DNA from: Roseiarcus sp963822215
GTDB taxonomy: Bacteria > Pseudomonadota > Alphaproteobacteria > Rhizobiales > Beijerinckiaceae
Length of the DNA stretch: 64,000 bases
Assembly (NCBI GenBank): GCA_963822215.1
Contig: CAWGGX010000004.1
Coordinates: 806,001-870,000 of the forward strand
Direction of reading: 5' to 3'
Shown: piece by piece, positions 51,932-60,836 of the stretch
Numbering within the stretch: position 1 is the stretch's first letter
How the letters are laid out: every line of letters begins with the position of its first letter
Translations under genes and position numbers: made by a program
Notes under the pieces: generated by a model
Seen by the model: the letters and a program-made list of their open reading frames with translations, nothing else
The model's database searches: none
What the model was told of the DNA's origin: nothing

Positions 51932-52407
51932 CGAGCTCACTACAGCCCAGCTGATGGTTCCAAGCGGACGGAGCATTGTCGGCAAGGGACGCAGCGAAGG
52001 CAAGCGTGCAGGCGGACTCAGAGAAGCTCGACGGAGGGCGGGCTCTGGGCGAAGGAGCGATCGTCCAGCGACCCAAAGATCCCGGTCGATGCGCCGGGGC
52101 GTCCGCCGGTCCATGCCGAAGATGCGGTTAAGTTCGAGCGATTTCAGGCGCATGACTTCGATCAGCCGTTCTGCGTCACCAATCGAAATGTTCTCGGGCT
52201 CCTGACCTCGAGCGTCAACGTGCAAAGCAGAGAGGAACGACCCCGCGAAGCCAATCACCTTGACCCCAACCGTCCACGTCACCCCCTGACCGACCAGCAG
52301 GATGAGCAAGTTGCGCCGCCAAGGGCCACGGTCGTCTACATGGGGTGATGCCCGCCGAGCAGTTAGGCGTTGCGCGGGCTGCAGCCTGAGCGATGAACGT
52401 TCCGGGT
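51932..52407. other. Intergenic stretch, no gene supported
   Basis: 476 bp. The leftward frame upstream of the 216-aa gene stays open, but its sequence (Arg/Pro-rich, no motif) does not look coding. ENISIGDAERLIEVMRLKSL near 52180 might be a fragment of an older gene. Confidence 0.3.
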
Positions 52408-52638
52408 CTATCTGGCGAGCAATCGCGCCTTGCGGATCATCGCCCAGAGCGCCAGCGCCTCCGAGCACAAGAATTCGTCGTCGGCGCCTGCAACAAAATC
52501 GAACTCGTCAAGCTCGCTGATTGGCGTCCCCGACTCGGACGCGGCGGCGTCGCGCCGTCGCCGATTCTCCTCACTGTCGTCCTCGGGGACCACCAGCCGA
52601 GCCATCTCCTCGACGAACTCCTTGAATGGATCGCTCAT
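52408..52638 (-). CDS. Small acidic hypothetical protein
   Basis: 76 aa, acidic (VVPEDDSEENRRRRDAA, ELDEFDFVAGADDEFL). The ATG start gives MSDPFKEFVEEMARL. It lies 93 bp downstream of a recombinase gene in the same orientation; small acidic companions are common next to island recombinases. No domain. Confidence 0.5.
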   Translation of the reverse strand: MSDPFKEFVEEMARLVVPEDDSEENRRRRDAAASESGTPISELDEFDFVAGADDEFLCSEALALWAMIRKARLLAR

Positions 52639-52731
52639 GGACTGAACTCCAGCGGGCCACGTCGCCCGGAACGCTCCCGCGTGCTCAGGAACGAGCGGAT
52701 GAACTGCGGATGGGTGATCACGGCCATACCC

Positions 52732-53307
52732 CTACACGTATCCAACCAGCCTCCGCTGCGCCCAGGTATCCCCGTCGATGTAGCGCTCGGTCGTTTCGAT
52801 GGAGCTGTGGCCGGCGAGCAGCTGCACATCGCGCAGGCTACAGCCCGAGCGATGGATGTTGCGGGCGGCGAGGGTGATGAAGCTGCGCCGGCCAGAATGC
52901 GACGAGCGGCCCTCGAAGCCGAGTTCCTTGAACCGGGCGACGAACCAATTGACGACGCTGTTCGCCGTCAGGTGTCCGCCGCGATAGGAGCGGATCACCG
53001 GGCCGACTGGCTCACCCGTCAGCGCCAGCTTCTCGAGGGCGCGCCGCAGATCCGGATGCATGGGAATCCGGCGGCCCCGGCGCTTCTTGGCGATGATGTC
53101 GCGGACGTGGATCGTGTCGGACACCCGACGCTGCGCGTCGAGGACCATCGACCAATCGAGGCCGGCGATCTCGCAGGCCCGTAGGCCCGCTTTCACCGAG
53201 AGCAGGATCATGACGCGGTCGCGCTCAGGGAACGAGGAATGCGAGACGTGGCGGAGCATGCGCTTCAGCATGGGGGGCGTGACGACCTTGGCTTGTTTGC
53301 CGGGCAT
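52732..53307 (-). CDS. Short tyrosine recombinase (catalytic domain only)
   Basis: 191 aa. Catalytic residues are visible in order: Arg in SVKAGLRACEIAGLDW, HxxR as HSGRRSF, His in LLAGHSSIETTERY and the nucleophilic Tyr in ERYIDG. The core-binding N-terminal domain is missing, as in a compact family of about 190-aa integrase-like proteins carried by rhizobial islands. It probably acts as an accessory recombinase or depends on a partner for binding. Confidence 0.82.
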   Translation of the reverse strand: MPGKQAKVVTPPMLKRMLRHVSHSSFPERDRVMILLSVKAGLRACEIAGLDWSMVLDAQRRVSDTIHVRDIIAKKRRGRRIPMHPDLRRALEKLALTGEPVGPVIRSYRGGHLTANSVVNWFVARFKELGFEGRSSHSGRRSFITLAARNIHRSGCSLRDVQLLAGHSSIETTERYIDGDTWAQRRLVGYV

Positions 53308-53433
53308 GGGAATGGACTCCTGGGGTTGATGGGCGTGAGGGCGCCAGCGCCGTCGATTGGGAACGGCGGCGCTGCAGTTGCGCTGGGCGTCGCAGAGTTC
53401 TCTGCTTGCTCGCGGGGAGCTCGCTGGCCTGGC

Positions 53434-53775
53434 TCAGTATTCGTCGGCGCGCATGATGGTCAGGACGCGCGTCGTAACGGCGGGATCGGCGGGATCGGGC
53501 GAGCCGCACTCGGTGGCGCGGTCGTAATAATCGATCTTCCAAAAGTAGCGGACGCCGGCTTCGTCGACCGCGCCGAAAACATGCTCGCCATGGGGATCGT
53601 TGTCTTCGCCGAAGGCCTCGAAGGCGCGGACCTTCGCCAGCAGCGAGCGCCGCTGCTCGCCCGGCAAGGCTTCGACGCCCGCGGTGACCATGACCATGCC
53701 GCCGACGAAGGTGCGGCGGAAGGCGTCATTGAGGGTCCGGATACATTCGGATTTGGACACAGTTGTGCTGGTCAT
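53434..53775 (-). CDS. DUF3768 family protein
   Basis: 113 aa from the ATG at 53775. LNDAFRRTFVGGMVMVTAGV, FEAFGEDNDPHGEHVFGAV, VRYFWKIDYYD and VLTIMRADEY are the conserved blocks of DUF3768, a small family abundant on alphaproteobacterial plasmids and islands. Function unknown. Confidence 0.75.
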   Translation of the reverse strand: MTSTTVSKSECIRTLNDAFRRTFVGGMVMVTAGVEALPGEQRRSLLAKVRAFEAFGEDNDPHGEHVFGAVDEAGVRYFWKIDYYDRATECGSPDPADPAVTTRVLTIMRADEY

Positions 53776-53909
53776 GGCTTCAGTCTCTTGAGGTTGGGTG
53801 GGATGGAGGGCGCCTGGTTCACGGGTATGCGCGGAACGAAGAGGAGCGACCCGAAGGCCGCCCCATGCGATGGCAATGATGATGGTGGTGGCGGTCTCAC
53901 TTGGCCGCG

Positions 53910-54575
53910 CTACTTGCCCGTGACGCGGAACTCGGGGTGCACGAGGCTGACATTCTTCGCCGCGCTCTTGAAGGCGGGGTATTCCGGCGACTCGAACCAC
54001 TCGAGCGTGAACTCGCCATTCTCGATCCGCTTGACGGTGGCGAGCCAGAAGCCCTCGAACTCCCGCTGCTCGTTCCAATAGGCGGCAAGGACCCTCGCGC
54101 CGACCCGCAGCGCGTCCCAGGGATTAGGCGGGCTGGCGATGTCGGGTCGGTCGGTCGCCAAGGGGGTGGGTTGGGGTATGTACTTGGTTTGTTCTGAAGT
54201 GGGTTTCGCCATCGCCCCGGCGCTGACCGGCTTGGTCGTGTCCGGCTTGACCGCGTCCGGCTTCGCGGGGAGGTTGCCGCCCGCTGCCTTGCCGACGTGC
54301 TCCTCGATCCGCCGGTACACGTCCGCCGACACTGAGCCGACGATCATGCGGCCGTTGCTTTTCAGGACGCCCTCATGGGTACCGGCGGCGAGAGCCCTAT
54401 CCGCATCCGTCTGCAATTCGATCACGGAAAACTTCAGCGCCTCCGCGGCCTCCTTCACGGCCTCCTTGTCTTCGGCCCGGAACCACGAGGCTTGCGTCAA
54501 CGCGGGACCGCTGGGTGTGCCGTAGACGAGAATGGCCGGCACGGGATCCGGTCTTGGTTGGGTGGGGTTGATCAT
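53910..54575 (-). CDS. Hypothetical island protein with C-terminal SH3/Tudor-like segment
   Basis: 221 aa. The start MINPTQPRPDP is preceded by aaaggag at good spacing. The N-terminal part (AILVYGTPSGPALTQASWF, EDKEAVKEAAEALKFSVIEL) is alpha-beta. A Pro/Lys linker follows. The C-terminus (VLAAYWNEQREFEGFWLATV, then FTLEWFESPEYPAFK) resembles a small beta-barrel of SH3/Tudor type. No known function; commonly carried by mobile DNA in this class. Confidence 0.6.
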   Translation of the reverse strand: MINPTQPRPDPVPAILVYGTPSGPALTQASWFRAEDKEAVKEAAEALKFSVIELQTDADRALAAGTHEGVLKSNGRMIVGSVSADVYRRIEEHVGKAAGGNLPAKPDAVKPDTTKPVSAGAMAKPTSEQTKYIPQPTPLATDRPDIASPPNPWDALRVGARVLAAYWNEQREFEGFWLATVKRIENGEFTLEWFESPEYPAFKSAAKNVSLVHPEFRVTGK

Positions 54576-54594
54576 TGACAATAGGCTCCTTTGA

Positions 54595-54620
54595 ATCAAA
54601 AGGACCCCGAAGGGGGTCCT
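54595..54620 (-). terminator. Intrinsic terminator downstream of the integrase
   Basis: On the minus strand aggacccc pairs with ggggtcct around a 4-nt loop, followed by ttttga. It lies between the integrase stop and the next leftward gene, so it should end integrase transcription. Confidence 0.7.
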
Positions 54621-54858
54621 GGTGTTGAACGCGAACGACAAGCGAACGCGGTCACGATGGTGGGTGTGGGCATGGGTGACGCATGGCGCAAACGAATTCC
54701 CACAAAATCATCATGTCATATATGTACTAATGTGTCAAGTGATTATTTTATCGCACTGCCCGCAACTGCAAAATAGCTCTGTGTATTGTTCCGCGAGGCG
54801 GTTTTCAGGGCGCTCGGAGCGACTTGGCATAGCCGCCGCCCCAACTCGCCTTGCTCAG

Positions 54859-56160
54859 CTACGTCTCTGTGGAGGTGGTCGCCGCGGGCGGGTTCATGGC
54901 GCTCTCAATCCGTTCACCGATCAGGTTCGCTGCGCGGAGCAGCGGGTCAGCGTCGAGATGGGCGTAGCGGGCTGTCGTCTGCGGTTGTGAGTGACCGAGG
55001 AGTTTGCCGACGATTGGGAGGCCAAGACTCGCCCCCGCGCCAATCGACGCAAATGTGTGCCGGAGGTCGTGCAACCGAACGCCTTCGAGCCCTGCATGCC
55101 GACAGACAGCGGACCAGGGCTTCTTGAGATCAGTGCGCGGTCGGTCATGATGGGTGCCGCGAATGACATATGAGCCACCGCGAGCATGCGCACTCAGGAT
55201 GTCGAGGGCAGGGCGGTTCAACACTATCGTTTTCCGCCCAGTCTTCGAGTCTGGCAGCAGCAGAAGGCCACGCCCCAAATCGACGTGCTCCCAGCGCAAG
55301 TGCAAAATCTCTCGCAGCCTGGCGCCAGTGAAAATCAGGAGGCGAAGCGCGGCAGCGGCGTCGGGCGACAGCAAGGTGCGCTGGTTTTCTTCCCTGGGGA
55401 GATGTTTTGATTTCGGCGCATCGCTATCGTCGCGCCACGCGATGCCGACGGTCTCGCCCTCGCGAATGGCGGCCCCGAGCCGCTCCAACTCCTCCGGCGT
55501 CAGAAAGCGCTCTCGACGATCCTCGGGGAATCTTTCGATCTTTCTTGTTGGATTGCAGTTTTCCGGCACGAGGCCGTGTCGCTCCGCGAACGTGTAGAGG
55601 CTGCCAATGACAGCGAGGAGACGATTGGCTTGGTACGGTCTATCACCGATCTGACCATGTAGGCGCGCGACTTCGGCTCGCGTAACCGCCTCGGCCTTGC
55701 GGTCTCCCAGAGAGGGGATTGCGTAGGTTGTAAGCAGCAATTCATAGTCCTGCGCGGTCGACATCTTTCGCTTCGGTCCGACATGCTCCCCGAGGAAGAG
55801 GTCGGCGATTTCCTTGAACGTGGACGCCGCGCGCCTGAGTGCAAGATCGGCGGCGGGGTCCTCGCCCGTTGCGACCGCGCCCAAAATTTCCTTCGCGCGA
55901 TTGCGCGCCTCGTCAACAGTCAGCGCGCCGTAACGACCGATAGTAATGAAGCGTTTGGGCGAGCGCGCCCCGTGAGCTCTTGGCCGATAGCGAACTGCGA
56001 ATGTTTTTGCGCCGCTTGGGTCGATGCGCGCCCCGAAACCCTTGAGCTCGCCATCCCAAACGAAGTACGGTTTGGGGAGCGGCTTGGCCTGATCGATAGC
56101 TCTTTTCGTGAGCCTGACTGTGGCGCGGGTCGCCCCTCTACCCTGTTCAACGGGAATCAT
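54859..56160 (-). CDS. Tyrosine recombinase (island integrase, DUF4102 type)
   Basis: 433 aa from ATG 56160 (an upstream ATG at 56184 adds eight residues). The N-terminal DUF4102 Arm-binding domain (YFVWDGELKGFGARIDPSGA) is followed by a core-binding domain (about 115-200). Catalytic residues: Arg in FTGARLREILHLRW, HxxR as LHDLRHTFAS, His in KLLGHSQPQTTARYAHL and Tyr in the same motif. It is intact. A tRNA-Lys 3' fragment lies 143 bp upstream of the start, as expected when an integrase gene abuts its attachment site. Confidence 0.9.
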   Translation of the reverse strand: MIPVEQGRGATRATVRLTKRAIDQAKPLPKPYFVWDGELKGFGARIDPSGAKTFAVRYRPRAHGARSPKRFITIGRYGALTVDEARNRAKEILGAVATGEDPAADLALRRAASTFKEIADLFLGEHVGPKRKMSTAQDYELLLTTYAIPSLGDRKAEAVTRAEVARLHGQIGDRPYQANRLLAVIGSLYTFAERHGLVPENCNPTRKIERFPEDRRERFLTPEELERLGAAIREGETVGIAWRDDSDAPKSKHLPREENQRTLLSPDAAAALRLLIFTGARLREILHLRWEHVDLGRGLLLLPDSKTGRKTIVLNRPALDILSAHARGGSYVIRGTHHDRPRTDLKKPWSAVCRHAGLEGVRLHDLRHTFASIGAGASLGLPIVGKLLGHSQPQTTARYAHLDADPLLRAANLIGERIESAMNPPAATTSTET

Positions 56161-56302
56161 ATTCAGTGACCATATAGTGACCAACGCAACGGGACACTAG
56201 CAGGCGCGTCGGGATAGCGAAAGAATAAATCACTCTGTTGCAACAATATGATATGGACAACTGAGGTCAAACCGGGATATAGAAGGATATGCGGTGCCTG
56301 TA

Positions 56303-56348
56303 ACTCTTAATCAGCGGGTCCAAGGTTCGAGCCCTTGTGCGCCCACCA
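56303..56348 (+). other. tRNA-Lys(CTT) 3' fragment, probable attachment site
   Basis: Begins actcttaatcagcgggtcc and ends gcgcccacca: anticodon loop with CTT, variable arm, T-arm (caagg/ccttg around ttcgagc) and 3' acceptor with CCA. The 5' half of a tRNA (a gggcgca acceptor strand and D-arm) is absent upstream. Tyrosine recombinases commonly duplicate the tRNA 3' end at one island border, so this is the att copy beside the integrase. The intact tRNA was not found in the window. Confidence 0.7.
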
Positions 56349-56674
56349 TCGAACACTCAAAGACTTACGCCGGAAATGTGACGCCGCAAAAATCGAGGTG
56401 ATTCCTCCTCGGGGGAAGGCCGGGGAAGGTTGGCGCGCCGCTTGGGCGGGCGCACGAATTTCGCGCCGCTGTCGTCCACCTGTTGAAACTCCCGCCCCAT
56501 CCTCTTGCGCCAGAGCAACCCGGCGGCGTACCCTGTCTTGCAGAAGCAACTCAGCGCGGCACGCCACGGCACAACACTCCGCACCGCCTCGCATCGCAAC
56601 TCGACGCAACGGAGGCCTCCTACGGGAGGCCTCATTCGTTTGCGCGCGTGCCGACCTCCGCCCATACTCGCCGC
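56349..56674. other. Intergenic stretch beside the att site, no gene supported
   Basis: 326 bp rich in short inverted repeats (gggaaggccggggaaggttgg region). Open frames are antisense or lack domains. Confidence 0.35.
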
Positions 56675-56818
56675 ATGTGCAACCTCTACAGCGTCCCCAA
56701 AGGCCAATCGGCCATCCGCGATCTATTCGCAGTCAAGCACGATCGCGGAGGCGCGAACGCTAAAATCGCGCGGGCCACCCATGTTGAACGTGACAGGCGC
56801 TGCTGCTACGCGTGTTAA
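56675..56818 (+). pseudogene. SRAP (YedK/HMCES-like) N-terminal fragment
   Basis: MCNLYSVPKGQSAIRDLFAV followed by KHDRGG is the opening of SOS-response-associated peptidases, including the invariant Cys2 that captures abasic DNA. Homology ends after about 28 residues, then the frame stops. The matching C-terminal part is found 1.25 kb downstream. Confidence 0.65.
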
Positions 56819-56854
56819 CAAATCTCATAAACACGCACAGAAATCGGTGTTTTC

Positions 56855-57466
56855 ATGCGCAAATTTAACTCCCGGAGGCTTTCGGCGGCGCTGGTAGCAG
56901 CGCTCTTCGTTGTGGCGAGCGGTGCGCCATTTTCGGGAATCGCTGATGCCGCGATAACCTTCTCATTCTCCAATCTTGAAATGACAAACGTCGTTGCCGG
57001 AGACCCGCTATTGGCAATAAGCGGAAGCATAACCATCCCTCAAATGAGGAGCACGCCGCTTTCAAATCTCGCGTCATACTGGCTTGTACCCGAATCAATC
57101 GATATTACCGTTTGGGAGAACGGTCAAGTATTCAGGTCGTTCCAAAACGCGAGCAAATTTATATATTCGGATGGCATTGGCGTGGACGGTAATTATTTCC
57201 TCAATGTTGATACCGAACCCTCCGAAGACGCCTTTTTTGATTGCATCGGCCTGACTTTTATGAGAGAGAACGGCGAAGTTGGCGGAGACTTTAGCACGTC
57301 CACTTTCGATCGCGGTTTCTACAACGTAGAATGGGTTCCGTATGTCGTAACGCCAGAGCCGTCGACTTGGGCAATGATGGTTGCCGGCTTCGCCGCTATC
57401 GGTCTGGTCGGCTATCGTGCGAGAAGGGCAGCGCGCGCTCGGGCTGCAGGTTCCGCTGCGCTATGA
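56855..57466 (+). CDS. PEP-CTERM sorting-domain protein
   Basis: 203 aa exported protein. A signal peptide (LSAALVAALFVVASG, cleavage near IADAA) is followed by a beta-rich middle and a C-terminal sorting signal: TPEPSTWAMM, hydrophobic helix VAGFAAIGLVGYR and a basic tail RARRAARAR. PEP-CTERM proteins are cleaved by exosortase and linked to the cell surface or exopolysaccharide. No exosortase gene is in the window. Its lower GC than flanking DNA is common for such proteins. It lies between two SRAP fragments. Confidence 0.85.
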   Translation: MRKFNSRRLSAALVAALFVVASGAPFSGIADAAITFSFSNLEMTNVVAGDPLLAISGSITIPQMRSTPLSNLASYWLVPESIDITVWENGQVFRSFQNASKFIYSDGIGVDGNYFLNVDTEPSEDAFFDCIGLTFMRENGEVGGDFSTSTFDRGFYNVEWVPYVVTPEPSTWAMMVAGFAAIGLVGYRARRAARARAAGSAAL

Positions 57467-57534
57467 GACGCGCTGTGGATCGTGGCGAAGGGCGAGCGGT
57501 CGAATGGGGCGGCGGTAAGCCACTAGTGCCTTCC

Positions 57535-57759
57535 TCAGCCCTTTCTGACGTAGGCGACCAACGAACCAATGATCGCAATTGCCCCGACCGCTATGAGTCC
57601 GTAGTCTATCAGCGCGTACCCCTCCGGGGGCGTCTCGCCGCGTGTCGCCATGCTGGATACGGCGAACGCAATCGCCAATGCTCCGAAAATGACCCCGAAG
57701 ATCGGATTTTTACCCGCTGTAGTTACCTCCGATCGCGCCGGCCAGCGTCCTCCGGCCAT
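57535..57759 (-). CDS. Small two-helix membrane protein
   Basis: 74 aa with two predicted membrane helices (PIFGVIFGALAIAFAVSS and IDYGLIAVGAIAIIGSLVAYV) and a short loop. No family recognised. Start uncertain; a later GTG would remove 11 residues. Confidence 0.45.
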   Translation of the reverse strand: MAGGRWPARSEVTTAGKNPIFGVIFGALAIAFAVSSMATRGETPPEGYALIDYGLIAVGAIAIIGSLVAYVRKG

Positions 57760-58068
57760 CGCAACCGTGAAAACTCGCCAGCGCTTCTCGAAAGCGTGAT
57801 TGGCGGCGCGATTCGCCGAGCGAAAGACGTCCGCGCGGCCTGATCGACAGGCTTGCTCGACGTCCCCCGCTTTTCGTCGAGCGCCGATCTACCTGGCTCT
57901 GGATCGCCGGGGCAGGGTAGCCTTACGCTAACGAATGACATCACAGAAGTGTCCCTTCAATGTGTGGATCCTGGGCGTTTTTCCGCCGACTTCGCGCCTT
58001 CGCGCTGTGACAGGGATCACATGCCAGGGGAGAGACAGGAGCGTCGCCGTGAGACGATCTCGGGGTCT

Positions 58069-58272
58069 GAAATCGTTCACCCCAAGGCCATGCCGGTCAT
58101 CCTGGCGACGCCGACGGAGGTCGACCTTTGGCTGACGGAGGAAATGCCCAGCGCGCTGGAACTTCAGCGACCTCTGCCGGACAACTCGTTGCGCCAACTG
58201 AAATCGATTGAGCGACAGCTCGTCTCCGCACAGGTCGAGCAATCAAAATTGCCCGCGGAACTGCATCACTAG
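58069..58272 (+). pseudogene. SRAP (YedK/HMCES-like) C-terminal fragment
   Basis: EIVHPKAMPVILATPTEVDL, then WLTEEMPSALELQRPLPDNSL is the conserved end of SRAP proteins, including the active-site His-Pro-K-A-M-P-V region. The rest of the gene is absent apart from the N-terminal scrap upstream. 57760-58068 contains no other supportable gene. Confidence 0.65.
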
Positions 58273-58286
58273 ACGCGCTCCATGCC

Positions 58287-58487
58287 TTAGGACCCGGACA
58301 CGGCCTCAGGCTTGGAGACGGCAAGTCCGCAACGTCCATAGTTGTCGATCACCCGCGCCGTCAGGGCGCCAGGCGGCCAGCCCTTTTCGACGACAAGCTG
58401 GAACGCGATTGCAGGGCTGCCCGCTTCCGTGTGCGTCATATGGACAATGGTGTCCGCGTCGCCAAGGAACTCTATCTGGTACTGCAT
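58287..58487 (-). CDS. Small conserved hypothetical protein
   Basis: 66 aa from an internal ATG (MQYQIEFLGDADTIVHMTHT). The pattern QYxIEFLxDAxT...GWPPGALTARVIDNYGR matches small proteins repeated in Rhizobiales genomes with no known function. It looks like a compact alpha-beta fold. Confidence 0.6.
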   Translation of the reverse strand: MQYQIEFLGDADTIVHMTHTEAGSPAIAFQLVVEKGWPPGALTARVIDNYGRCGLAVSKPEAVSGS

Positions 58488-58714
58488 TTTCAGCGCTCCC
58501 ATGACCGCGCTCGCAAAGTTTCCCTGGCTGCCGATATACGATGCGACATGGTGTCTGAACAGGCGTTTCACGTAGGCCGAACGGCGCATGGATCGCCCAA
58601 TACAATCCTCGTAAGAAGGGCCTCCCGCTGCGGAGAACGTTGGGGGAGCATGAGTACAGGCAAAGGCCCATAGGCTCCTGTACTTGGTGTTTAACCATCC
58701 GGGAGGGAATATAG

Positions 58715-58912
58715 ATGATCGAGCGAGATTTAGAGGCAGACGAAGCTCTATGGACCTGGTTCAAAGCACTTGACGCTGCGACTGAGGCGGCTCAGGCGAA
58801 GATCAAGGCTACTCTTGCGTCTAATCGGGCTGACGTCGCGGGGTCCGCAGAGCGTGTAGAAACGGAAAGCGGTTCGCAGCCAATGGGCCGCGGCCTGTTT
58901 CTGATGAGTTAG
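58715..58912 (+). CDS. Small hypothetical protein
   Basis: 65 aa; a strong gggaggga Shine-Dalgarno 7 nt upstream supports the start. The N-terminal half is an amphipathic helix (LWTWFKALDAATEAAQAKIKATL). It is followed 3 nt later by another small gene. Confidence 0.6.
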   Translation: MIERDLEADEALWTWFKALDAATEAAQAKIKATLASNRADVAGSAERVETESGSQPMGRGLFLMS

Positions 58913-58915
58913 CAG

Positions 58916-59122
58916 ATGCTTTCGTTTCTGGAACGGGGGCGGCAAAGGGCGCGATGGATCGAAGCGGAGGCGGAATCGCTGATCCAACATCTAGGGCCCG
59001 GCGCGTTCGATGCAGCCCGCACGATGGAGCTCGACGCCAGCGACTTCCCTTCAGTGTGGTATTGGCGATCGGTCAGGAAAGCGATCGCCCGGGAGACGGA
59101 GGTCGAAACATATCGGCTTTGA
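58916..59122 (+). CDS. Small hypothetical protein
   Basis: 68 aa, helical, with WIEAEAESLIQHLGPGAFDA and VWYWRSVRKAIARE. It follows the previous small gene after 3 nt, so the two are probably co-transcribed. No domain recognised. Confidence 0.55.
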   Translation: MLSFLERGRQRARWIEAEAESLIQHLGPGAFDAARTMELDASDFPSVWYWRSVRKAIARETEVETYRL

Positions 59123-59578
59123 GGCGAGGCTTGATAGGCTGCGCAGGATCAGTAGCTCAATTCGATCGAGGCCATTGTCTCTCGATCGAGCCGGGGCGTC
59201 GGACAAAACGAAAAAGGCCGCCGAGTCTCTTGGACGAGGCGGTCGTGTTCTGCGATTGGGTCCGGCAACGGCTCCTTCGCAAGCGGCTCGGCCGATTTGC
59301 GCGCGATGCGCCATCCCGCGCGGGAGGACGGGACCTTGCGCGGGAAAGCAAAGTCGGAAACACGCGAGACACGACATGCCCGCAGCGACACTCGGCGATC
59401 AGTACAGTCTCATGTGGACGGCCCTCGACGTCATCGGCGGGCGTGAGACGGCAGCAGTCTCCGCAGAAGATGGCGTTGGGAGCGAAGGTCATCGCTGCGC
59501 CGCCTCCGGCTTGTATGCCACAACATGGCCGGTCATATAGGGCCCCGCGGAGGGTGTGAGGAGTCCAGCGCGCTTAGC
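59123..59578. other. Intergenic stretch, only a doubtful small zinc-finger-like frame
   Basis: A leftward frame starting at 59492 encodes MTFAPNAIFCGDCCRLTPAD and later ECRCGHVV, a Cys pattern that might be a small zinc ribbon, but it degenerates after about 45 residues. I do not call a gene here. Confidence 0.3.
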
Positions 59579-59812
59579 TCATTTCCCCTCGAACCCCCTT
59601 CCCAGCGCTGCTCCGCCTACCGATGGCGGTCGGCGCATGATAACGAAGCCATCCTTCTCAAGCCGCGCGGCAATCCGTTCCGCGACGATCGTCGCCAAGA
59701 GCTCCGCCGATTGCTGTTTCGCCAGCCGGCCGTCGCTTGTCAGGGCTTGGGCCAAGCACGCAAGGAAGTGATGCGGGTCGGCGGGCGTTAGGCGCTCGGT
59801 CGGGTCGGTCAT
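59579..59812 (-). CDS. Small conserved hypothetical protein
   Basis: 77 aa from the ATG at 59812: MTDPTERLTPADPHHFLACL, then IVAERIAARLEKDGFVIMRRPP. It belongs to a short helical family recurrent in Rhizobiales genomes and prophages, function unknown. Confidence 0.6.
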   Translation of the reverse strand: MTDPTERLTPADPHHFLACLAQALTSDGRLAKQQSAELLATIVAERIAARLEKDGFVIMRRPPSVGGAALGRGFEGK

Positions 59813-60239
59813 GGCGGGATGATAGAACAAACAAAGAACAAAAGCGAGCGCCGTAAATCGTGATTGACCGTCAACATTAACTTTGCTTAATGTCCTGTTT
59901 AGACGGCGGCAACCTGCTCGGGTCGCGCGGGGATGCGCTCCGGGGGTGGGGAAATGGCAGGCGCCGCCGCCTGGCGAAATGAATGGCGGCAGGTCCTCTT
60001 TGGAGGTTGAAGAGGACCTGCCGCTGATTGCCGTGGTCACGCGGGCGGGGGATCGTGCGACCATCGACTTAACGGAAGGGCGCGTTATTCGCTGGGCCGG
60101 GGACATGCCCAACGGTTCCCTTCCGTCTAGGACCATGGGTAACCGCCGAGTGAACGATTGCCAACACTCAGATCTGGGGAGATCATAACAGGAACATCAG
60201 GTCAACATCGAGGCGACGTCGAACGTGCGACCTCTGAGC
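59813..60239. other. Intergenic stretch, no gene supported
   Basis: 427 bp. An AT-rich patch at 59820-59890 probably contains the promoter of the small gene to its left. Other open frames lack motifs. Confidence 0.35.
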
Positions 60240-60836
60240 CTAAGGCCACAAAAACGAAAAGGCCGCCGAGCCGCCCCGGCGGCCGTTCTGCTTTGGATGT
60301 CCGCGCGGTGTCACACCGCGGCGATCTCCTCCTCGGGTCATTCCGGCGAATTCCGCGAGCAAAGCGCGTGCCTGTTCTTTGTCGCAATCAACTTCGGCCG
60401 CCGGGCCCCGCCATCCGTCCCCGAGCATGTGCGTCAAGAGCGTGCGCACCTTCGCCGCTCTTCCTGCTTGTGTTGTTGCCGGCAACGCTTTGATTCGCTC
60501 ACAGAGGCTATCGCCCCGCTCGTCGAGTTCATTCACTTCCCTGACGGCCGCCTCACGACTGGACGCGTCCCCAAAGGCGCATGCCGCCTTCCAATCTTTC
60601 ACCGCCAGGGCGTGCCATTCGTCATCGACCGGATCGACGCGGGTCGCTTTGATATCGCCTTTCTTGACCTGTAAGATCTGGATTTCGGCCGCGAGCGCGA
60701 GGATTTCGGCGTCGTCAGGCGCGGCCAAAGCCGCGGCCGGGATCGCCAGCGCAACCCCGGCGGGGACTGCGGCAACGGCACCGGCGGCGCGCATCGATCG
60801 CAAGACGGTGCGGCGGGTCTTTGCGTTCTCAGACAT
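60240..60836 (-). CDS. Hypothetical protein with TAT-like signal, C-terminal frameshift likely
   Basis: 198 aa as read, from the ATG giving MSENAKTRRTVLRSM; the twin Arg plus hydrophobic Ala/Val stretch and ALAAPDD cleavage site look like a TAT signal. The body is helical (EILALAAEIQILQVKKGDI). Near the end a one-base shift at atgacccgagg would give EEEIAAV and a stop at 60311, before the terminator. The present frame runs through the terminator hairpin to 60240, so the last about 25 residues are probably spurious. It has the same layout as the protein at 33178-33996. Confidence 0.55.
   Translation of the reverse strand: MSENAKTRRTVLRSMRAAGAVAAVPAGVALAIPAAALAAPDDAEILALAAEIQILQVKKGDIKATRVDPVDDEWHALAVKDWKAACAFGDASSREAAVREVNELDERGDSLCERIKALPATTQAGRAAKVRTLLTHMLGDGWRGPAAEVDCDKEQARALLAEFAGMTRGGDRRGVTPRGHPKQNGRRGGSAAFSFLWP
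60247..60284 (-). terminator. Intrinsic terminator
   Basis: ggccgcc (60261-60267) pairs with ggcggcc (60278-60284). On the minus strand the stem is followed by ttttcgttttt. It ends the TAT-signal protein transcript and lies inside its apparent 3' reading frame, supporting an earlier true stop. Confidence 0.8.

Noticed and set aside
56270..56348. A complete tRNA-Lys gene
   Set aside because: No 5' acceptor strand or D-arm matches the 3' half, and the anticodon stem does not pair; only the 3' fragment is present.
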